In this document: piece by piece, positions 15,940-25,424 of the stretch
Layout: each line of letters starts with the position of its first letter
Numbering within the stretch: position 1 is the stretch's first letter
NCBI GenBank assembly: GCA_044448905.1
Contig: JBIOHJ010000015.1
Coordinates: 1 to 35,650 of the forward strand
Length of the DNA stretch: 35,650 nt
Reading direction: 5' to 3'
Origin: JBIOHJ01 sp044448905
GTDB taxonomy: Bacteria > Bacteroidota > Bacteroidia > AKYH767-A > OLB10
Translations under genes and position numbers: made by a program
Notes under the pieces: model-generated
Databases searched by the model: none
Told to the model about the DNA's origin: nothing
The model's input: the letters and a program-made list of their open reading frames with translations, nothing else

Positions 15940-15948
15940 ATAGTTTTG
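15918..15948 (+). promoter_or_regulatory. Promoter of the tetR-RND efflux operon (Bacteroidota type)
   Basis: TTG (15918-15920), a 20-nt spacer and TAGTTTTG (15941-15948) match the consensus in full. Transcription would start near 15955, leaving a short leader before the tetR ATG at 15978. Confidence 0.7.
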
Positions 15949-15977
15949 CTTCCGTTTTGAAAACAGATTATTGACAA

Positions 15978-16610
15978 ATGGAAGTACTGGAAAAAACCGA
16001 AACACGGGAACGTATCCTGATTGCGGCACATGATTTATTTTATAAATACGGAATCCGCAGCATCACGATGGATGACATTGCAAGACATCTTTCAGTTTCA
16101 AAAAAAACCATATACCGGTTTTTTAATGAGAAAGACCGGATTGTACATGCCTGTTGCACGAGTGACCTTGATAACCATTACAGCGATTGCGAAAATATAT
16201 TCATCAAATCAAAAGATGCGGTTCATGAAATGATGGGAGTGATGAAACATGTTTCGGAAATGTTCAGCCGCATGAACCCGAATTTATTTTTTGACCTGCA
16301 AAAATTTCATCCGGATTCATGGAAAGCATTCCGTAATTTCAAAGAACAAAAGATGATGGCTATGGTGGAAAATAATTTAAAGAGAGGGGTCAAAGAAGGG
16401 CTCTACCGCCCTGATATTAATATTAAAGTGCTGGCAAGGCTTAGGATTGAGGAAGTGGAACTTGCATTAAATCCTGTTATCTTTCCTCCCGGAAAATTTA
16501 ATTTAAAAGATGTCCAGGTAACTTTGCTTGATCATTTCCTGCATGGCATAACAACATTAAAAGGACATAAGCTGATTAACAGATACAAACAGATTAAGGA
16601 AGAAGAATAA
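15978..16610 (+). CDS. TetR/AcrR family transcriptional regulator
   Basis: This is a 210-residue predicted repressor of the efflux operon that it heads. The N-terminal DNA-binding domain (about 8-57) has ILIAAHDLFYKYGIRSITMD, the helix-turn-helix DIARHLSVSKKTIYRFF and NEKDRIV, all family hallmarks. The C-terminal ligand domain (60-200) is divergent, as usual, and gives no ligand clue. It is followed 43 bp later by the TolC-like gene on the same strand. An inverted repeat over its own promoter is the likely operator. Confidence 0.93.
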   Translation: MEVLEKTETRERILIAAHDLFYKYGIRSITMDDIARHLSVSKKTIYRFFNEKDRIVHACCTSDLDNHYSDCENIFIKSKDAVHEMMGVMKHVSEMFSRMNPNLFFDLQKFHPDSWKAFRNFKEQKMMAMVENNLKRGVKEGLYRPDINIKVLARLRIEEVELALNPVIFPPGKFNLKDVQVTLLDHFLHGITTLKGHKLINRYKQIKEEE

Positions 16611-16653
16611 GTACAATTTACAATTCAAATTCACTAGTGCAAACATCTTTATT

Positions 16654-18018
16654 ATGCAATCATTTTTTAAGAAATTAAAGTTGCTTGTTGCTTTTGCAGT
16701 GTTCTTAACTGCTTATTCACAAGCACAGGAAAAGCAGCCTGAAACAGTTTCATTCACATTACAGCAGGCAATAGATTATGCATTTCAAAACCAGGCGAGC
16801 GTGCTTAACTCGGCCATTGACAATGAAATTGCTCAGAAAAAAATAAACGAATTAATCGGTATAGGCTTGCCGCAAATAAACGGCACCGCGAGTGCGCAGC
16901 GTTTTCTCAGGATACCCACGCAGGTTATTCCCGCAGCAGCTCTTGGCGGACCTGAAGGAGTTGCAGTACCAGCGCAATTCAGCTTGGAATATCAGGCAAG
17001 CGCAGGTCTTGAAGCAACCCAGTTAATTTTTGACGGTTCCTACATGGTGGGAATACAGGCAACTAAAACGTATGCCGAACTTTCAAGAAAAAACTACCAG
17101 CAATCAAAAATTGAAACAGCTGCAGCCGTTAGTAAGGCATATTATGGTGTGCTTGTAAATACTGAGCGCTTCGATTTGCTCAATACAAATATTGAACGTG
17201 TCAGGAAATTAAAAGATGATACAAGGGCGCTTCTCGATAATGGTTTTGTAGAAAAAATAGATTACGATCGTGTTGAAGTTACTTACAATAATATTTTGGC
17301 TGAAAAAACAAAAACCGAAAAACTGCTTGAACTCGGAAAAGCGTTATTGAAATTCCAGATGGGCATGGACGCTGATGCAACACTCATTTTATCTGACAAC
17401 TTAAAAAATATTGCCTTTGATGAAGCATTGCCGGCAGAATCAAAAGCCGATCCTGCACAAAGAATTGAATATTCTATTTTGCAAACCACACACCGGCTTC
17501 AGGAACTTGACTTGAAAAAAAATCGTTTTCAATATTTTCCAAACTTGAGTCTATTTGGCGGATTGAGTACATATGCATACCGTTTTGAATTTGATTTCCT
17601 TGAAAGTTCAGAGAAATGGTATCCAACAGCAGTTATTGGCGCAACGCTCAGTGTACCCATATTTGACGGAATGCAAAAACGTGCCCGTATTCAACAATCA
17701 AAGTTAAATCTTAAAAAAATTGAAAATAATTTCCGCTCACTTGAACAGGGTATTTTGTTTGAAACCCAAACCGCGAAAGCAAAGCTGGAAAATGCTATTG
17801 TCTCTTTGGAGATTCAACGTAAAAACCGTGAGTTGGCAGGCAACGTGGCACGTGTTACAAAAATCAAATATGAGCAGGGAGTGGGATTAAATACTGAAGT
17901 TGTTGATGCTGAGACGGCGTTGAAAGAAGCGGAAACAAATTATTATTCTGCATTGTTTGATGCGCTTGTGGCTAAAACGGATTATGCAAAAGCAACAGGG
18001 ACATTGTTAAAAAATTAA
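16654..18018 (+). CDS. TolC family outer membrane efflux protein
   Basis: This is the outer membrane channel of the tripartite RND pump. It has a signal peptide (residues 1-24, cleavage after YSQAQ), then two OEP repeats with long helices: FTLQQAIDYAFQNQASVLN at the start, YYGVLVNTERFDLLNTNIER and, near the end, TKIKYEQGVGLNTEVVDAE and ALKEAETNYYSALFDALVAK. At 454 residues it is normal for the family. The substrate is unknown. Confidence 0.93.
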   Translation: MQSFFKKLKLLVAFAVFLTAYSQAQEKQPETVSFTLQQAIDYAFQNQASVLNSAIDNEIAQKKINELIGIGLPQINGTASAQRFLRIPTQVIPAAALGGPEGVAVPAQFSLEYQASAGLEATQLIFDGSYMVGIQATKTYAELSRKNYQQSKIETAAAVSKAYYGVLVNTERFDLLNTNIERVRKLKDDTRALLDNGFVEKIDYDRVEVTYNNILAEKTKTEKLLELGKALLKFQMGMDADATLILSDNLKNIAFDEALPAESKADPAQRIEYSILQTTHRLQELDLKKNRFQYFPNLSLFGGLSTYAYRFEFDFLESSEKWYPTAVIGATLSVPIFDGMQKRARIQQSKLNLKKIENNFRSLEQGILFETQTAKAKLENAIVSLEIQRKNRELAGNVARVTKIKYEQGVGLNTEVVDAETALKEAETNYYSALFDALVAKTDYAKATGTLLKN

Positions 18019-18054
18019 ATCATCAATTCTAAAATAAACCTACATACAATACTT

Positions 18055-19173
18055 ATGAAAAATATACTATTCATTTTCGGAGTTTTAACAATAATCATTG
18101 CCTGTTCCTCAGGTAATACCGGTGATAAAAGAGCCGAATTGGAGAAGCTGAAGAAAGAAGAAGCAACGCTGAAAGAAAAAATAGCAAAGCTGGAGTCCGA
18201 AGTTGCAGGTTCCGATACTTCGCAAAAAGAAAAATCGAAAATGGTAACCGTTACCCAAATGCAGCCTCAGCCGTTCAATCATTATATTGAAGTGCAGGCG
18301 AAAGTGGAAGGGGATGAAGATGTGATGGTGAGTGCAGAATCTATGGGAACCGTTACGGGCGTGCTGGTAAGAGCGGGAGACAAAGTTTCGAAAGGCCAGG
18401 TGATGGCAACATTGGATGAACGCACAGTACGCCAGAATATGGAATCGCTTAAATCACAACTTGATCTTGCAACCACATTATACAACCGACAGAAAAATTT
18501 GTGGGATCAGAAAATCGGCAGCGAAGTACAGTTCCTTAATGCAAAAACACAAAAGGAATCGCTCGAAAAACAAGTAGATGCTTTACAGAACCAATGGGAT
18601 CTGACGAGAATCAAATCACCCGTAAACGGAACGGTGGATGACGTAAAAATTAAAGTAGGCGAAATGCTGGCTCCCGGAGTCCCAGCTATACGCGTGGTAA
18701 ATCTCAGCGCATTAAAAGTAAAAGGAGAAGTGGCGGAAGCGTACATCAATTCAGTAAATAAAGACAACCCGGTAAAAATATTTTTTCCTGACCTCAATAA
18801 AGAGATTGATGCTAAGGTTGATTATTCAGGTAAAGCCATCAACTCGCTCAACCGCACGTTTAATGTGGAGGTTAGATTAGGTCCTTCGAAGGGAGAATTT
18901 CACCCCAACCAGGTAGCGGTTTTAAAAATTGCCGATTACTCTTCCCCAAAAGCGCTTGTGGTTCCTGTGGGCGCAGTTATGAAAAGTTCCGATGGAGAAT
19001 ATGTTTTTGTTGCTTCTGCTGAGAGCGGAAAAACCAAAGCAAAAAGAAAAACTGTTAAAACAGGTAAAACTTATAACGGCAATGTTGAAATTGTTGAGGG
19101 TATCTCAGCCAATGATAAAGTGGTAACTTATGGTTATCAGAATCTGGTGGAAGGTGACCGGATTGCATTTTAA
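18055..19173 (+). CDS. RND efflux periplasmic adaptor (membrane fusion protein), lipoprotein
   Basis: This protein links the inner membrane pump to the TolC-like channel. It has a lipoprotein signal with lipobox IIAC (Cys17), then a charged coiled coil (about 25-60) that precedes the usual fold, a common Bacteroidota trait. The barrel-sandwich and hairpin region has AGDKVSKGQVMATLDERTV and the partner strand WDLTRIKSPVNGTVDDVKIK. The C-terminal domain has VPVGAVMKSSDGEYVFVA. It is 36 bp from tolC and 46 bp from the permease. Confidence 0.93.
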   Translation: MKNILFIFGVLTIIIACSSGNTGDKRAELEKLKKEEATLKEKIAKLESEVAGSDTSQKEKSKMVTVTQMQPQPFNHYIEVQAKVEGDEDVMVSAESMGTVTGVLVRAGDKVSKGQVMATLDERTVRQNMESLKSQLDLATTLYNRQKNLWDQKIGSEVQFLNAKTQKESLEKQVDALQNQWDLTRIKSPVNGTVDDVKIKVGEMLAPGVPAIRVVNLSALKVKGEVAEAYINSVNKDNPVKIFFPDLNKEIDAKVDYSGKAINSLNRTFNVEVRLGPSKGEFHPNQVAVLKIADYSSPKALVVPVGAVMKSSDGEYVFVASAESGKTKAKRKTVKTGKTYNGNVEIVEGISANDKVVTYGYQNLVEGDRIAF

Positions 19174-19219
19174 CATGAGTATAATAAATAATTTCATAAC
19201 CATTCAATAACTTTTTCCA

Positions 19220-22200
19220 ATGCAGGACACCCATAAAGAATTTAAACCGAGCAGCTGGGCAATAGATAACCGCGTTTCTATTTTTATATTGACTCTCATT
19301 CTTACTATTGCCGGAATTATTGCGTACAACAATATTCCCAAAGAAAGTTTTCCCGACATTTCACTGCCCAGTGTTTATGTAACTGTTGCATATCCCGGAA
19401 CTTCACCAAAGGATATGGAGAACCTGGTGGTTCGCCCCATAGAGAAAGAATGCAAAAGTATTTCAGGAGTGAAAAAAATAAAAAGCAATTCCCTGCAGGA
19501 TTTCGCCAGTGTGGTTGTTGAATTTAACAGCGAAGAAAATATTGTAGAAGCCAAGCGCAAAGTAAAAGATGCAGTTGACCGCGCCAAAAAAGATTTGCCT
19601 ACTGATTTGCCAAGCGACCCTTCCATTGATGAAATTAATTTTTCCGATTTGCCTATTATGTACGTCAATATCAGCGGAAACTATGATTTGGCCACGCTGA
19701 AAAAATATGCCGATGATGCAAAAGAAAAACTGGAAAGCCTTAAGGAAATTAAAAAAGTTGATTTGATTGGTGCTCTCGAAAGGCAGATACAGATTAATGT
19801 TGACATGAACAAGATGCAGGCATCCGGTCTCAGCATGGGTGACATTGAGCGTGCTGTGAAATTTGAAAATATGACTGTACCCGGTGGAACGGTAAACATG
19901 AGCGGGGTAAGGCGCTCGTTGAGTGTAAGCGGTGAATTTAAAGATGCCGACCAGATAGGAAACCTTGTTATAAATTCCATTGATGGAGAGCCGATTTACC
20001 TGAAAGATATTGCTGAGGTTACGGATGGTTTTAAAGAGCAGGAAAGCTACGCGCGCCTCGATCATAAAAATGTTATTACACTTTCTGTTGTAAAACGTAC
20101 GGGGGAGAATCTTATTGAAGCATCCGATAAAATTGTGGCATTGATTGACGACTTGAAGGAAAATTCTTTTCCCAACGACTTAATAATTACACTTACTGGT
20201 GATCAGAGCGAGCAAACCCGTGTTACATTGCATGACCTGATCAATACCATCATTATCGGGTTTGTACTGGTGCTGATATTGCTCATGTTTTTTATGGGAA
20301 CAACCAACGCATTTTTTGTTGCTATGTCGGTTCCGCTGTCCATGTTCGTTGCTTTTCTTTTTATGCCAGTCATCGGGTTTACCATGAATTTTATAGTATT
20401 GTTTTCATTCCTGCTTGCCTTGGGAATTGTGGTTGACGATGCTATTGTGGTTATCGAAAACACTCACCGCATTTTTGCAAACGGGAAGGTCCCCATTGCG
20501 GTTGCAGCCAAGCGTGCAGCCGGTGAAGTGTTCCTCCCTGTATTAAGCGGAACTTTAACCACGCTTGCTCCTTTTATTCCGCTTGCATTCTGGTCGGGTA
20601 TTATCGGCAAATTCATGTTCTTCCTTCCCATTACGCTGATAGTAACGCTGATGGCATCGCTGCTGGTCGCTTATATCATCAATCCTGCTTTTGCCGTACA
20701 GTTTATGAAACCGCATGAGGGTAAAAAACATGATCCGAAAAAAGGTTTGAAAATTTCACTCATCATCTTCGGTGCGGTAATCGTGCTGAGCTATGTATCC
20801 GGCAATATCGGCTTTGGAAATTTCGCTATCCTGATTTTACTGCTCAATCTCCTTCACCGTTTCTGGCTGCATAAAGTAATTTTACGGTTCCAGGATAATG
20901 TATGGCCTCGTTTTAAAACGTTTTATACACGAATATTAACATGGTGCTTACACCGTCCGTGGACAATGATTGCTTCAACCATTGCGCTATTTTTCATTTC
21001 AATAGTAATGTTAATGGTACGGAATGGCGGAATAAGGTTTTTTCCGGAAGGCGACCCCAATTTTATTTTTGTTTATACCAGCCTGCCTATCGGAACAGAT
21101 CAATCGTACACCGACAGCATTACTAAAATCGTGGAGAAGCGGGTGTACAGTGTTATCGGAGAAAATAACCCGCTGGTGAAATCGGTAATTTCAAATGTCG
21201 GAGTGGGAGTAACCGATCCGCAGGACGAAGACCAAAGCTATTATGCAAACAAGAGCAAGGTGCAGGTGGCTTTTGTAAGCTATGGAAAGCGTAATGGCCA
21301 GTCAACCCGTGAGTACCTCGATAAAATACGCGAACAAATAAAAGGAATTGCAGGCGCAGAAATAACTGTGGCGCAGGAGCAGGGGGGGCCGCCTGTAGGA
21401 AAACCCATCAGCATTGAAATGACTGGCGATGATTATGAACTGCTTGCCGTAACCAGCAAATCATTGAAGCGTTACCTCGATTCGCTGCAGATTGACGGGG
21501 TAGAAGAATTAAAATCCGATTTGCAGGATAACAAACCGCAGATTGCTTTTTCCATTGACCGCGAGCGTGCCAACCGGGAGGGAATTTCAACCGGGCAAAT
21601 TGGCAATGAGATTAATCTGGCCGTGCTGGGAAGGGACATTTCAAAATTCCGCGATGTGAATGACGATTATAACATTGTGATTAAATATAAAGATGAGCAG
21701 CGCAACAATATCGATCAGCTTAAAAACCTTAAAATACTTTACCGTGATATGGCAATGAACGGCATGGTGCGTAATGTTCCGCTTTCGTCATTTGCCGAAA
21801 TAAAATATTCCGATACGTACGGTGTCATTAAACGAAAAAATCAAAAACGCATTATCACCGTTTCATCCAATGTTTTGTCGGGGCATAATGAACAGGCTGT
21901 AGTAGCTAACGTAACGAATGCGGTTACAAACTTCCAGGCTCCTGCCGGTATTACCGTAAAAATGGGCGGAGCGCTGGAAGAACAAATGGAAACCATGACT
22001 TTCCTTCTTGGAGCATTGATGACTTCTTTCCTGCTTATTATTATTATACTCGTCATGCAGTTTAACTCAGTCAGCAAGCCGCTCATTATTATGACTGAAA
22101 TTCTTTTCAGTGTGATTGGAACATTTCTCGGTTTCTCCATCTGGAAAATGGAGTTCTCGACTGTCATGACAGGTATCGGAGTTATTGCGCTGGCAGGCAT

Positions 22201-22651
22201 TGTGGTACGGAACGGGATATTGCTTGTTGAGTTTACCGACCTGCTCAGGCAGCAGGGTGTGAGCACGCTCGAAGCCATTGTTGAAGCCGGGCGTACGCGT
22301 ATGACTCCTGTTATACTTACCGCAACAGCTACGATGCTTGGTTTGATTCCGCTTGCCGTTGGACTGAACATTGATTTCGTGAAATTATTTACCGAACTAA
22401 ATCCTCATCTTTATTTTGGCGGTGATAGTACTGCATTCTGGGGCCCGCTGTCATGGACAATGATTTTCGGGTTGGGATTTGCCACATTCCTCACACTTAT
22501 TCTTGTACCTGTAATGTACCTGCTGAGCGAACGTGCTAAAGCACGCATTAAAAAGTGGCGCAAGCTTCCGTATGAACAGCAATTGTTTGATAAAGACTGG
22601 AAGCTGAACGGAATTGAAGAAGCTTCATTGGAAACCGTTGAGTCAAGGTAA
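19220..22651 (+). CDS. RND family efflux transporter permease
   Basis: This 1143-residue proton-driven inner membrane pump subunit (AcrB/MMPL-like, hydrophobe/amphiphile group) has TM1 at about 15-37. The porter domain starts at IPKESFPDISLPSVYVTVAY, and a second one follows about 600 residues later. TM4 carries the proton-relay pair Asp406-Asp407 (LGIVVDDAIVVIE). The matching motif of the second half is IGVIALAGIVVRNGILLVEF. Length is slightly above AcrB, with an extra hydrophilic and TM segment near 500-555. It is the last gene of the tetR operon. Sequence alone does not separate drug, lipid or metal substrates; the metal-specific motifs of CusA are not evident. Confidence 0.94.
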   Translation: MQDTHKEFKPSSWAIDNRVSIFILTLILTIAGIIAYNNIPKESFPDISLPSVYVTVAYPGTSPKDMENLVVRPIEKECKSISGVKKIKSNSLQDFASVVVEFNSEENIVEAKRKVKDAVDRAKKDLPTDLPSDPSIDEINFSDLPIMYVNISGNYDLATLKKYADDAKEKLESLKEIKKVDLIGALERQIQINVDMNKMQASGLSMGDIERAVKFENMTVPGGTVNMSGVRRSLSVSGEFKDADQIGNLVINSIDGEPIYLKDIAEVTDGFKEQESYARLDHKNVITLSVVKRTGENLIEASDKIVALIDDLKENSFPNDLIITLTGDQSEQTRVTLHDLINTIIIGFVLVLILLMFFMGTTNAFFVAMSVPLSMFVAFLFMPVIGFTMNFIVLFSFLLALGIVVDDAIVVIENTHRIFANGKVPIAVAAKRAAGEVFLPVLSGTLTTLAPFIPLAFWSGIIGKFMFFLPITLIVTLMASLLVAYIINPAFAVQFMKPHEGKKHDPKKGLKISLIIFGAVIVLSYVSGNIGFGNFAILILLLNLLHRFWLHKVILRFQDNVWPRFKTFYTRILTWCLHRPWTMIASTIALFFISIVMLMVRNGGIRFFPEGDPNFIFVYTSLPIGTDQSYTDSITKIVEKRVYSVIGENNPLVKSVISNVGVGVTDPQDEDQSYYANKSKVQVAFVSYGKRNGQSTREYLDKIREQIKGIAGAEITVAQEQGGPPVGKPISIEMTGDDYELLAVTSKSLKRYLDSLQIDGVEELKSDLQDNKPQIAFSIDRERANREGISTGQIGNEINLAVLGRDISKFRDVNDDYNIVIKYKDEQRNNIDQLKNLKILYRDMAMNGMVRNVPLSSFAEIKYSDTYGVIKRKNQKRIITVSSNVLSGHNEQAVVANVTNAVTNFQAPAGITVKMGGALEEQMETMTFLLGALMTSFLLIIIILVMQFNSVSKPLIIMTEILFSVIGTFLGFSIWKMEFSTVMTGIGVIALAGIVVRNGILLVEFTDLLRQQGVSTLEAIVEAGRTRMTPVILTATATMLGLIPLAVGLNIDFVKLFTELNPHLYFGGDSTAFWGPLSWTMIFGLGFATFLTLILVPVMYLLSERAKARIKKWRKLPYEQQLFDKDWKLNGIEEASLETVESR

Positions 22652-22677
22652 GATTTTAAAGTTATAAATAATATTTT

Positions 22678-22774
22678 AGCGCAGAGACACTGAGACGCGG
22701 AGATGCAATTGTGAATAAATAAAATGTGATTAAATTTTCTTTCTTTGCGCCTCCGCTCCCGATACCTATCGGGA
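22678..22774. repeat. Intergenic repeat cluster with palindrome
   Basis: A GCGCAGAGACACTGAGACGC-type element (22678-22704) is followed by a partly inverted relative (22745-22758) and by the palindrome TCCCGATACCTATCGGGA (22757-22774). The stem is 7-8 bp. The first element resembles the reverse strand of 2361-2390. Such short elements look like dispersed intergenic repeats. The palindrome could also act as a weak terminator or processing site between the efflux operon and the gene at 22810, though no T run follows. Confidence 0.45.
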
Positions 22775-22809
22775 TATGCGTTCAATTTAATTTCTAAAAA
22801 AGATTTGTT

Positions 22810-23691
22810 TTGAAGAGAACCACAAAATACGCTTTTCTCAGTTCAATATTCTTTTTCCTTTCCGTTAATTTTTCTTTTGCTCAGGAGGAGCTTATTAAAA
22901 AAGATTTGTTCTCCATCCCTGTAAAGCAAATTTTCGGTGAGGGAGCGTTCACGTTTAAACTGGCCGTGGACGGCAACGAAAATATTGCCATCAACTCGTG
23001 CAACAAGCCGTTGGTTTATTTTATAAATGTTGCGGGTATTATTACCGATAGTGTAAAAGTCCCTTTTGAAAGCTGCGTCCGCAACATGGAATTTGATGAA
23101 TATGATAATCTGCTCATCATGGACAACGAGGAAAAAAATATTTACAAATACGACAGCAAAACGAAAAAGGCTGAAATATTTCCGTACACAAAGCCCGAAG
23201 ACTGGTACACCCTGCAAAACCATTATTATAAATATTTCGAGATCAGCTCCATCCCTACATTTTACATTAACAAAGATTATTTGCAGGATGCCTATTACAC
23301 GCGCTTTTATTACATGTATAATTTGTGGCTCAACTATTCAAACGGATTTATTTATCAAAGCGCCTATAACTTCATACGCAAAGTAGGTAATCACCGTTCA
23401 TACATTGCCCTAAAAAAATCCGACCTGTGGTTTTCCGAGCGGCTTAGCAATAAATGCAAGCTGCTTTTAATTGACCTCGACAAAGAAGTGGCTGTGTATT
23501 ATAACCGTGCTTTGGTTTTAATTTACGAGGATTTCAAAAATAATTTTGTGCGTGAATACTACTGTCCTACCCATTTTGGCGATGCCGTTCAGTTTGACTT
23601 TGCCTCCAATGTCCACCAGAAAAAAATATGGGGTGTGTCGGATTACAACCGCGATAAATTTACCGTTTCTGTATGGATGGTGAATAAATAA
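22810..23691 (+). CDS. Hypothetical secreted protein, propeller-like
   Basis: This 293-residue protein of unknown function starts with TTG. A stop codon lies in frame at 22795-22797, there is no nearby ATG, and the codons after the TTG give a clear signal peptide (KRTTKYAFLSSIFFFLSVNF, cleaved after FAQ). The mature part has repeating beta-strand phrases such as FKLAVDGNENIAINS, RNMEFDEYDNLLIMDNEEKN and IYKYDSKTKKAEIFPY, in the style of NHL/YVTN propeller blades, with many Tyr and Trp later on. No catalytic motif is recognised. It is followed after 23 bp by the SoxB-like gene, so it probably shares its transcript and may be a partner in the periplasm. Confidence 0.7.
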   Translation: MKRTTKYAFLSSIFFFLSVNFSFAQEELIKKDLFSIPVKQIFGEGAFTFKLAVDGNENIAINSCNKPLVYFINVAGIITDSVKVPFESCVRNMEFDEYDNLLIMDNEEKNIYKYDSKTKKAEIFPYTKPEDWYTLQNHYYKYFEISSIPTFYINKDYLQDAYYTRFYYMYNLWLNYSNGFIYQSAYNFIRKVGNHRSYIALKKSDLWFSERLSNKCKLLLIDLDKEVAVYYNRALVLIYEDFKNNFVREYYCPTHFGDAVQFDFASNVHQKKIWGVSDYNRDKFTVSVWMVNK

Positions 23692-23714
23692 TATTTTTGG
23701 CAGGACAGTTTCAC

Positions 23715-25406
23715 ATGAACAATAACAGAAGAGATTTCATAAAAAAAATAAGCATTGTTGGCGGTGCAGGATTGCTGACCTCCGCAGCCTTTATTTCATT
23801 AATGAAAAAAATCAGAAAAAATCGAAGGGATGAAATTCCTGTTAATGACAAGCCCTTCACGATTTCGATTTTGCAAACAACCGATGTACATTGCCAGGTG
23901 CATCCGCATGATGAATTGTTTTGGGAAAATAATAAAGTGGTGTTTCGCAAAACTGGCGGTTATGCGCATTTAGCAACATGGTTTCAAAAAGAAAGAAAGA
24001 AAAACCCCGATACTTTTTTAATTGATACAGGCGATATGTTCCAGGGCAGTGAGCTTTCTGTAAAAACTACCGGCAAAGCATTGGTTCCCATTTTAAATGC
24101 TTTGGGCTACGATTTGTATTTACCCGGCAACTGGGAAGTTATTTATTATAAAAAAGCCATGCAGGAATTATTGGGTGCGTTAAGTGCGCCAAAAGTTTGT
24201 GCCAATATGTATCATGATTTGGGTGAAGGAAAAAAAGGGGAATTAATTTTTCCACCTTATTACATCTGGAATATTAAAGGAGTTAAAATTGGTTTCATAG
24301 GGTATACCGATCCATTGGTTCCTATTCGTCAATCACCCAATTACAGCAAAGGAATCATTTACACGAAACCCGAAGAAAGCTTAGTTCAGTATGTTGATGT
24401 GCTGCGCAACCGCGAGCAATGTGCATATGTACTTATTGTGGCACATCTGGGATTATCCCAGCAAATTTATTTGGCAAATTCAGAAGCATGCAAAGGCGTT
24501 GATTATATTCTTGGAGGCGATACACATGAAAGAGTACGAAAGCCCATTCAGTGCAAATACAGCAAAGTGGTTGAGCCGGGTGCTTTCGGTTCGTTTGTCG
24601 GCAAGCTGAATATTACCATACAAAACGGTAAGGTAATTAAGGATGACTATGAACTGGTTGAAGTAACATCTGATGAACAAGAGCCTTCAACGGAAATGAT
24701 TGCTTTGATCAAAGACAATGAAAAACCATTTGAAAAGAATATTTATGCGATAGCGGGTTACAGCACCATTCCCTTGTACCGTTACTTTGTTGTCGAAAAT
24801 CCTATTGACACTATGATATTGGATGCCTTGAAATGGAAAGTTAAGGAAGTTGATATAGTTTTGTCAAATGGTTTTCGATTTTGTCCACCGCGCACCACAC
24901 CTGACCATACCGGGAACATCCCGATAACCGAGGGTTATATTTTTGATATGCTTCCTGTGGATAGCACCATACGAACAGGAACAGTAACGGGTTTGCAAAT
25001 TAAAGAATGGCTGGAAAAAGAATTGAACAATGTTTTCGCCAAAGAAGCGTCCGAACGAATTGGCGGTTGGGTAATAAAGTTTAAGGGAATGAAAATTACT
25101 TTTAATGCATTTGGAAAGAATGGCGAACGCGTGCAACAGGTTACTGTTGACGATGTACTTCTTGATTTGAATAAAGAATACAATATTTGCGCCTGCGAAC
25201 GGGATGGCGACCCTCCTGATATGCTGTGCAGGATGAAAAATGTAGCCAATACAAAAAATACCAGTTACACACTGCATTCCGTAATGAAAGAATACCTTGC
25301 AGCCAATTCACCGGTTACTCCAACGCCTCCTGAAAGCGCGCATATTTTAGATGCCCCGCAAACATTGCTCACACAAGTAACAGGTGTAGATTACCAGTTT
25401 CACTAA
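23715..25406 (+). CDS. Tat-exported SoxB-like / 5'-nucleotidase family metallophosphoesterase
   Basis: This 563-residue protein starts at the ATG at 23715, preceded by AGGA-like bases; an upstream in-frame TTG at 23697 is less likely. The signal peptide has a twin-arginine motif (RRDFIKK, 5-11) and a hydrophobic core. The calcineurin-like domain has D57-V-H59, GGYAHL (81-86), DTGDMFQGS (104-112), GNWE (138-141), AHLG with His244, and GGDTHER (267-273). The 5'-nucleotidase C-terminal domain follows from about 350. The catalytic His of the nucleotidase motif GNHE is Trp here. As I recall, SoxB thiosulfohydrolases also have Trp there (GHWEF). Together with the sulfur transporters directly behind it, this favours a SoxB-like role in releasing sulfate or sulfur groups over nucleotide hydrolysis. 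The other Sox proteins are absent from the window. Confidence 0.85.
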   Translation: MNNNRRDFIKKISIVGGAGLLTSAAFISLMKKIRKNRRDEIPVNDKPFTISILQTTDVHCQVHPHDELFWENNKVVFRKTGGYAHLATWFQKERKKNPDTFLIDTGDMFQGSELSVKTTGKALVPILNALGYDLYLPGNWEVIYYKKAMQELLGALSAPKVCANMYHDLGEGKKGELIFPPYYIWNIKGVKIGFIGYTDPLVPIRQSPNYSKGIIYTKPEESLVQYVDVLRNREQCAYVLIVAHLGLSQQIYLANSEACKGVDYILGGDTHERVRKPIQCKYSKVVEPGAFGSFVGKLNITIQNGKVIKDDYELVEVTSDEQEPSTEMIALIKDNEKPFEKNIYAIAGYSTIPLYRYFVVENPIDTMILDALKWKVKEVDIVLSNGFRFCPPRTTPDHTGNIPITEGYIFDMLPVDSTIRTGTVTGLQIKEWLEKELNNVFAKEASERIGGWVIKFKGMKITFNAFGKNGERVQQVTVDDVLLDLNKEYNICACERDGDPPDMLCRMKNVANTKNTSYTLHSVMKEYLAANSPVTPTPPESAHILDAPQTLLTQVTGVDYQFH

Positions 25407-25424
25407 ATAAAAATAAAATCAGCT

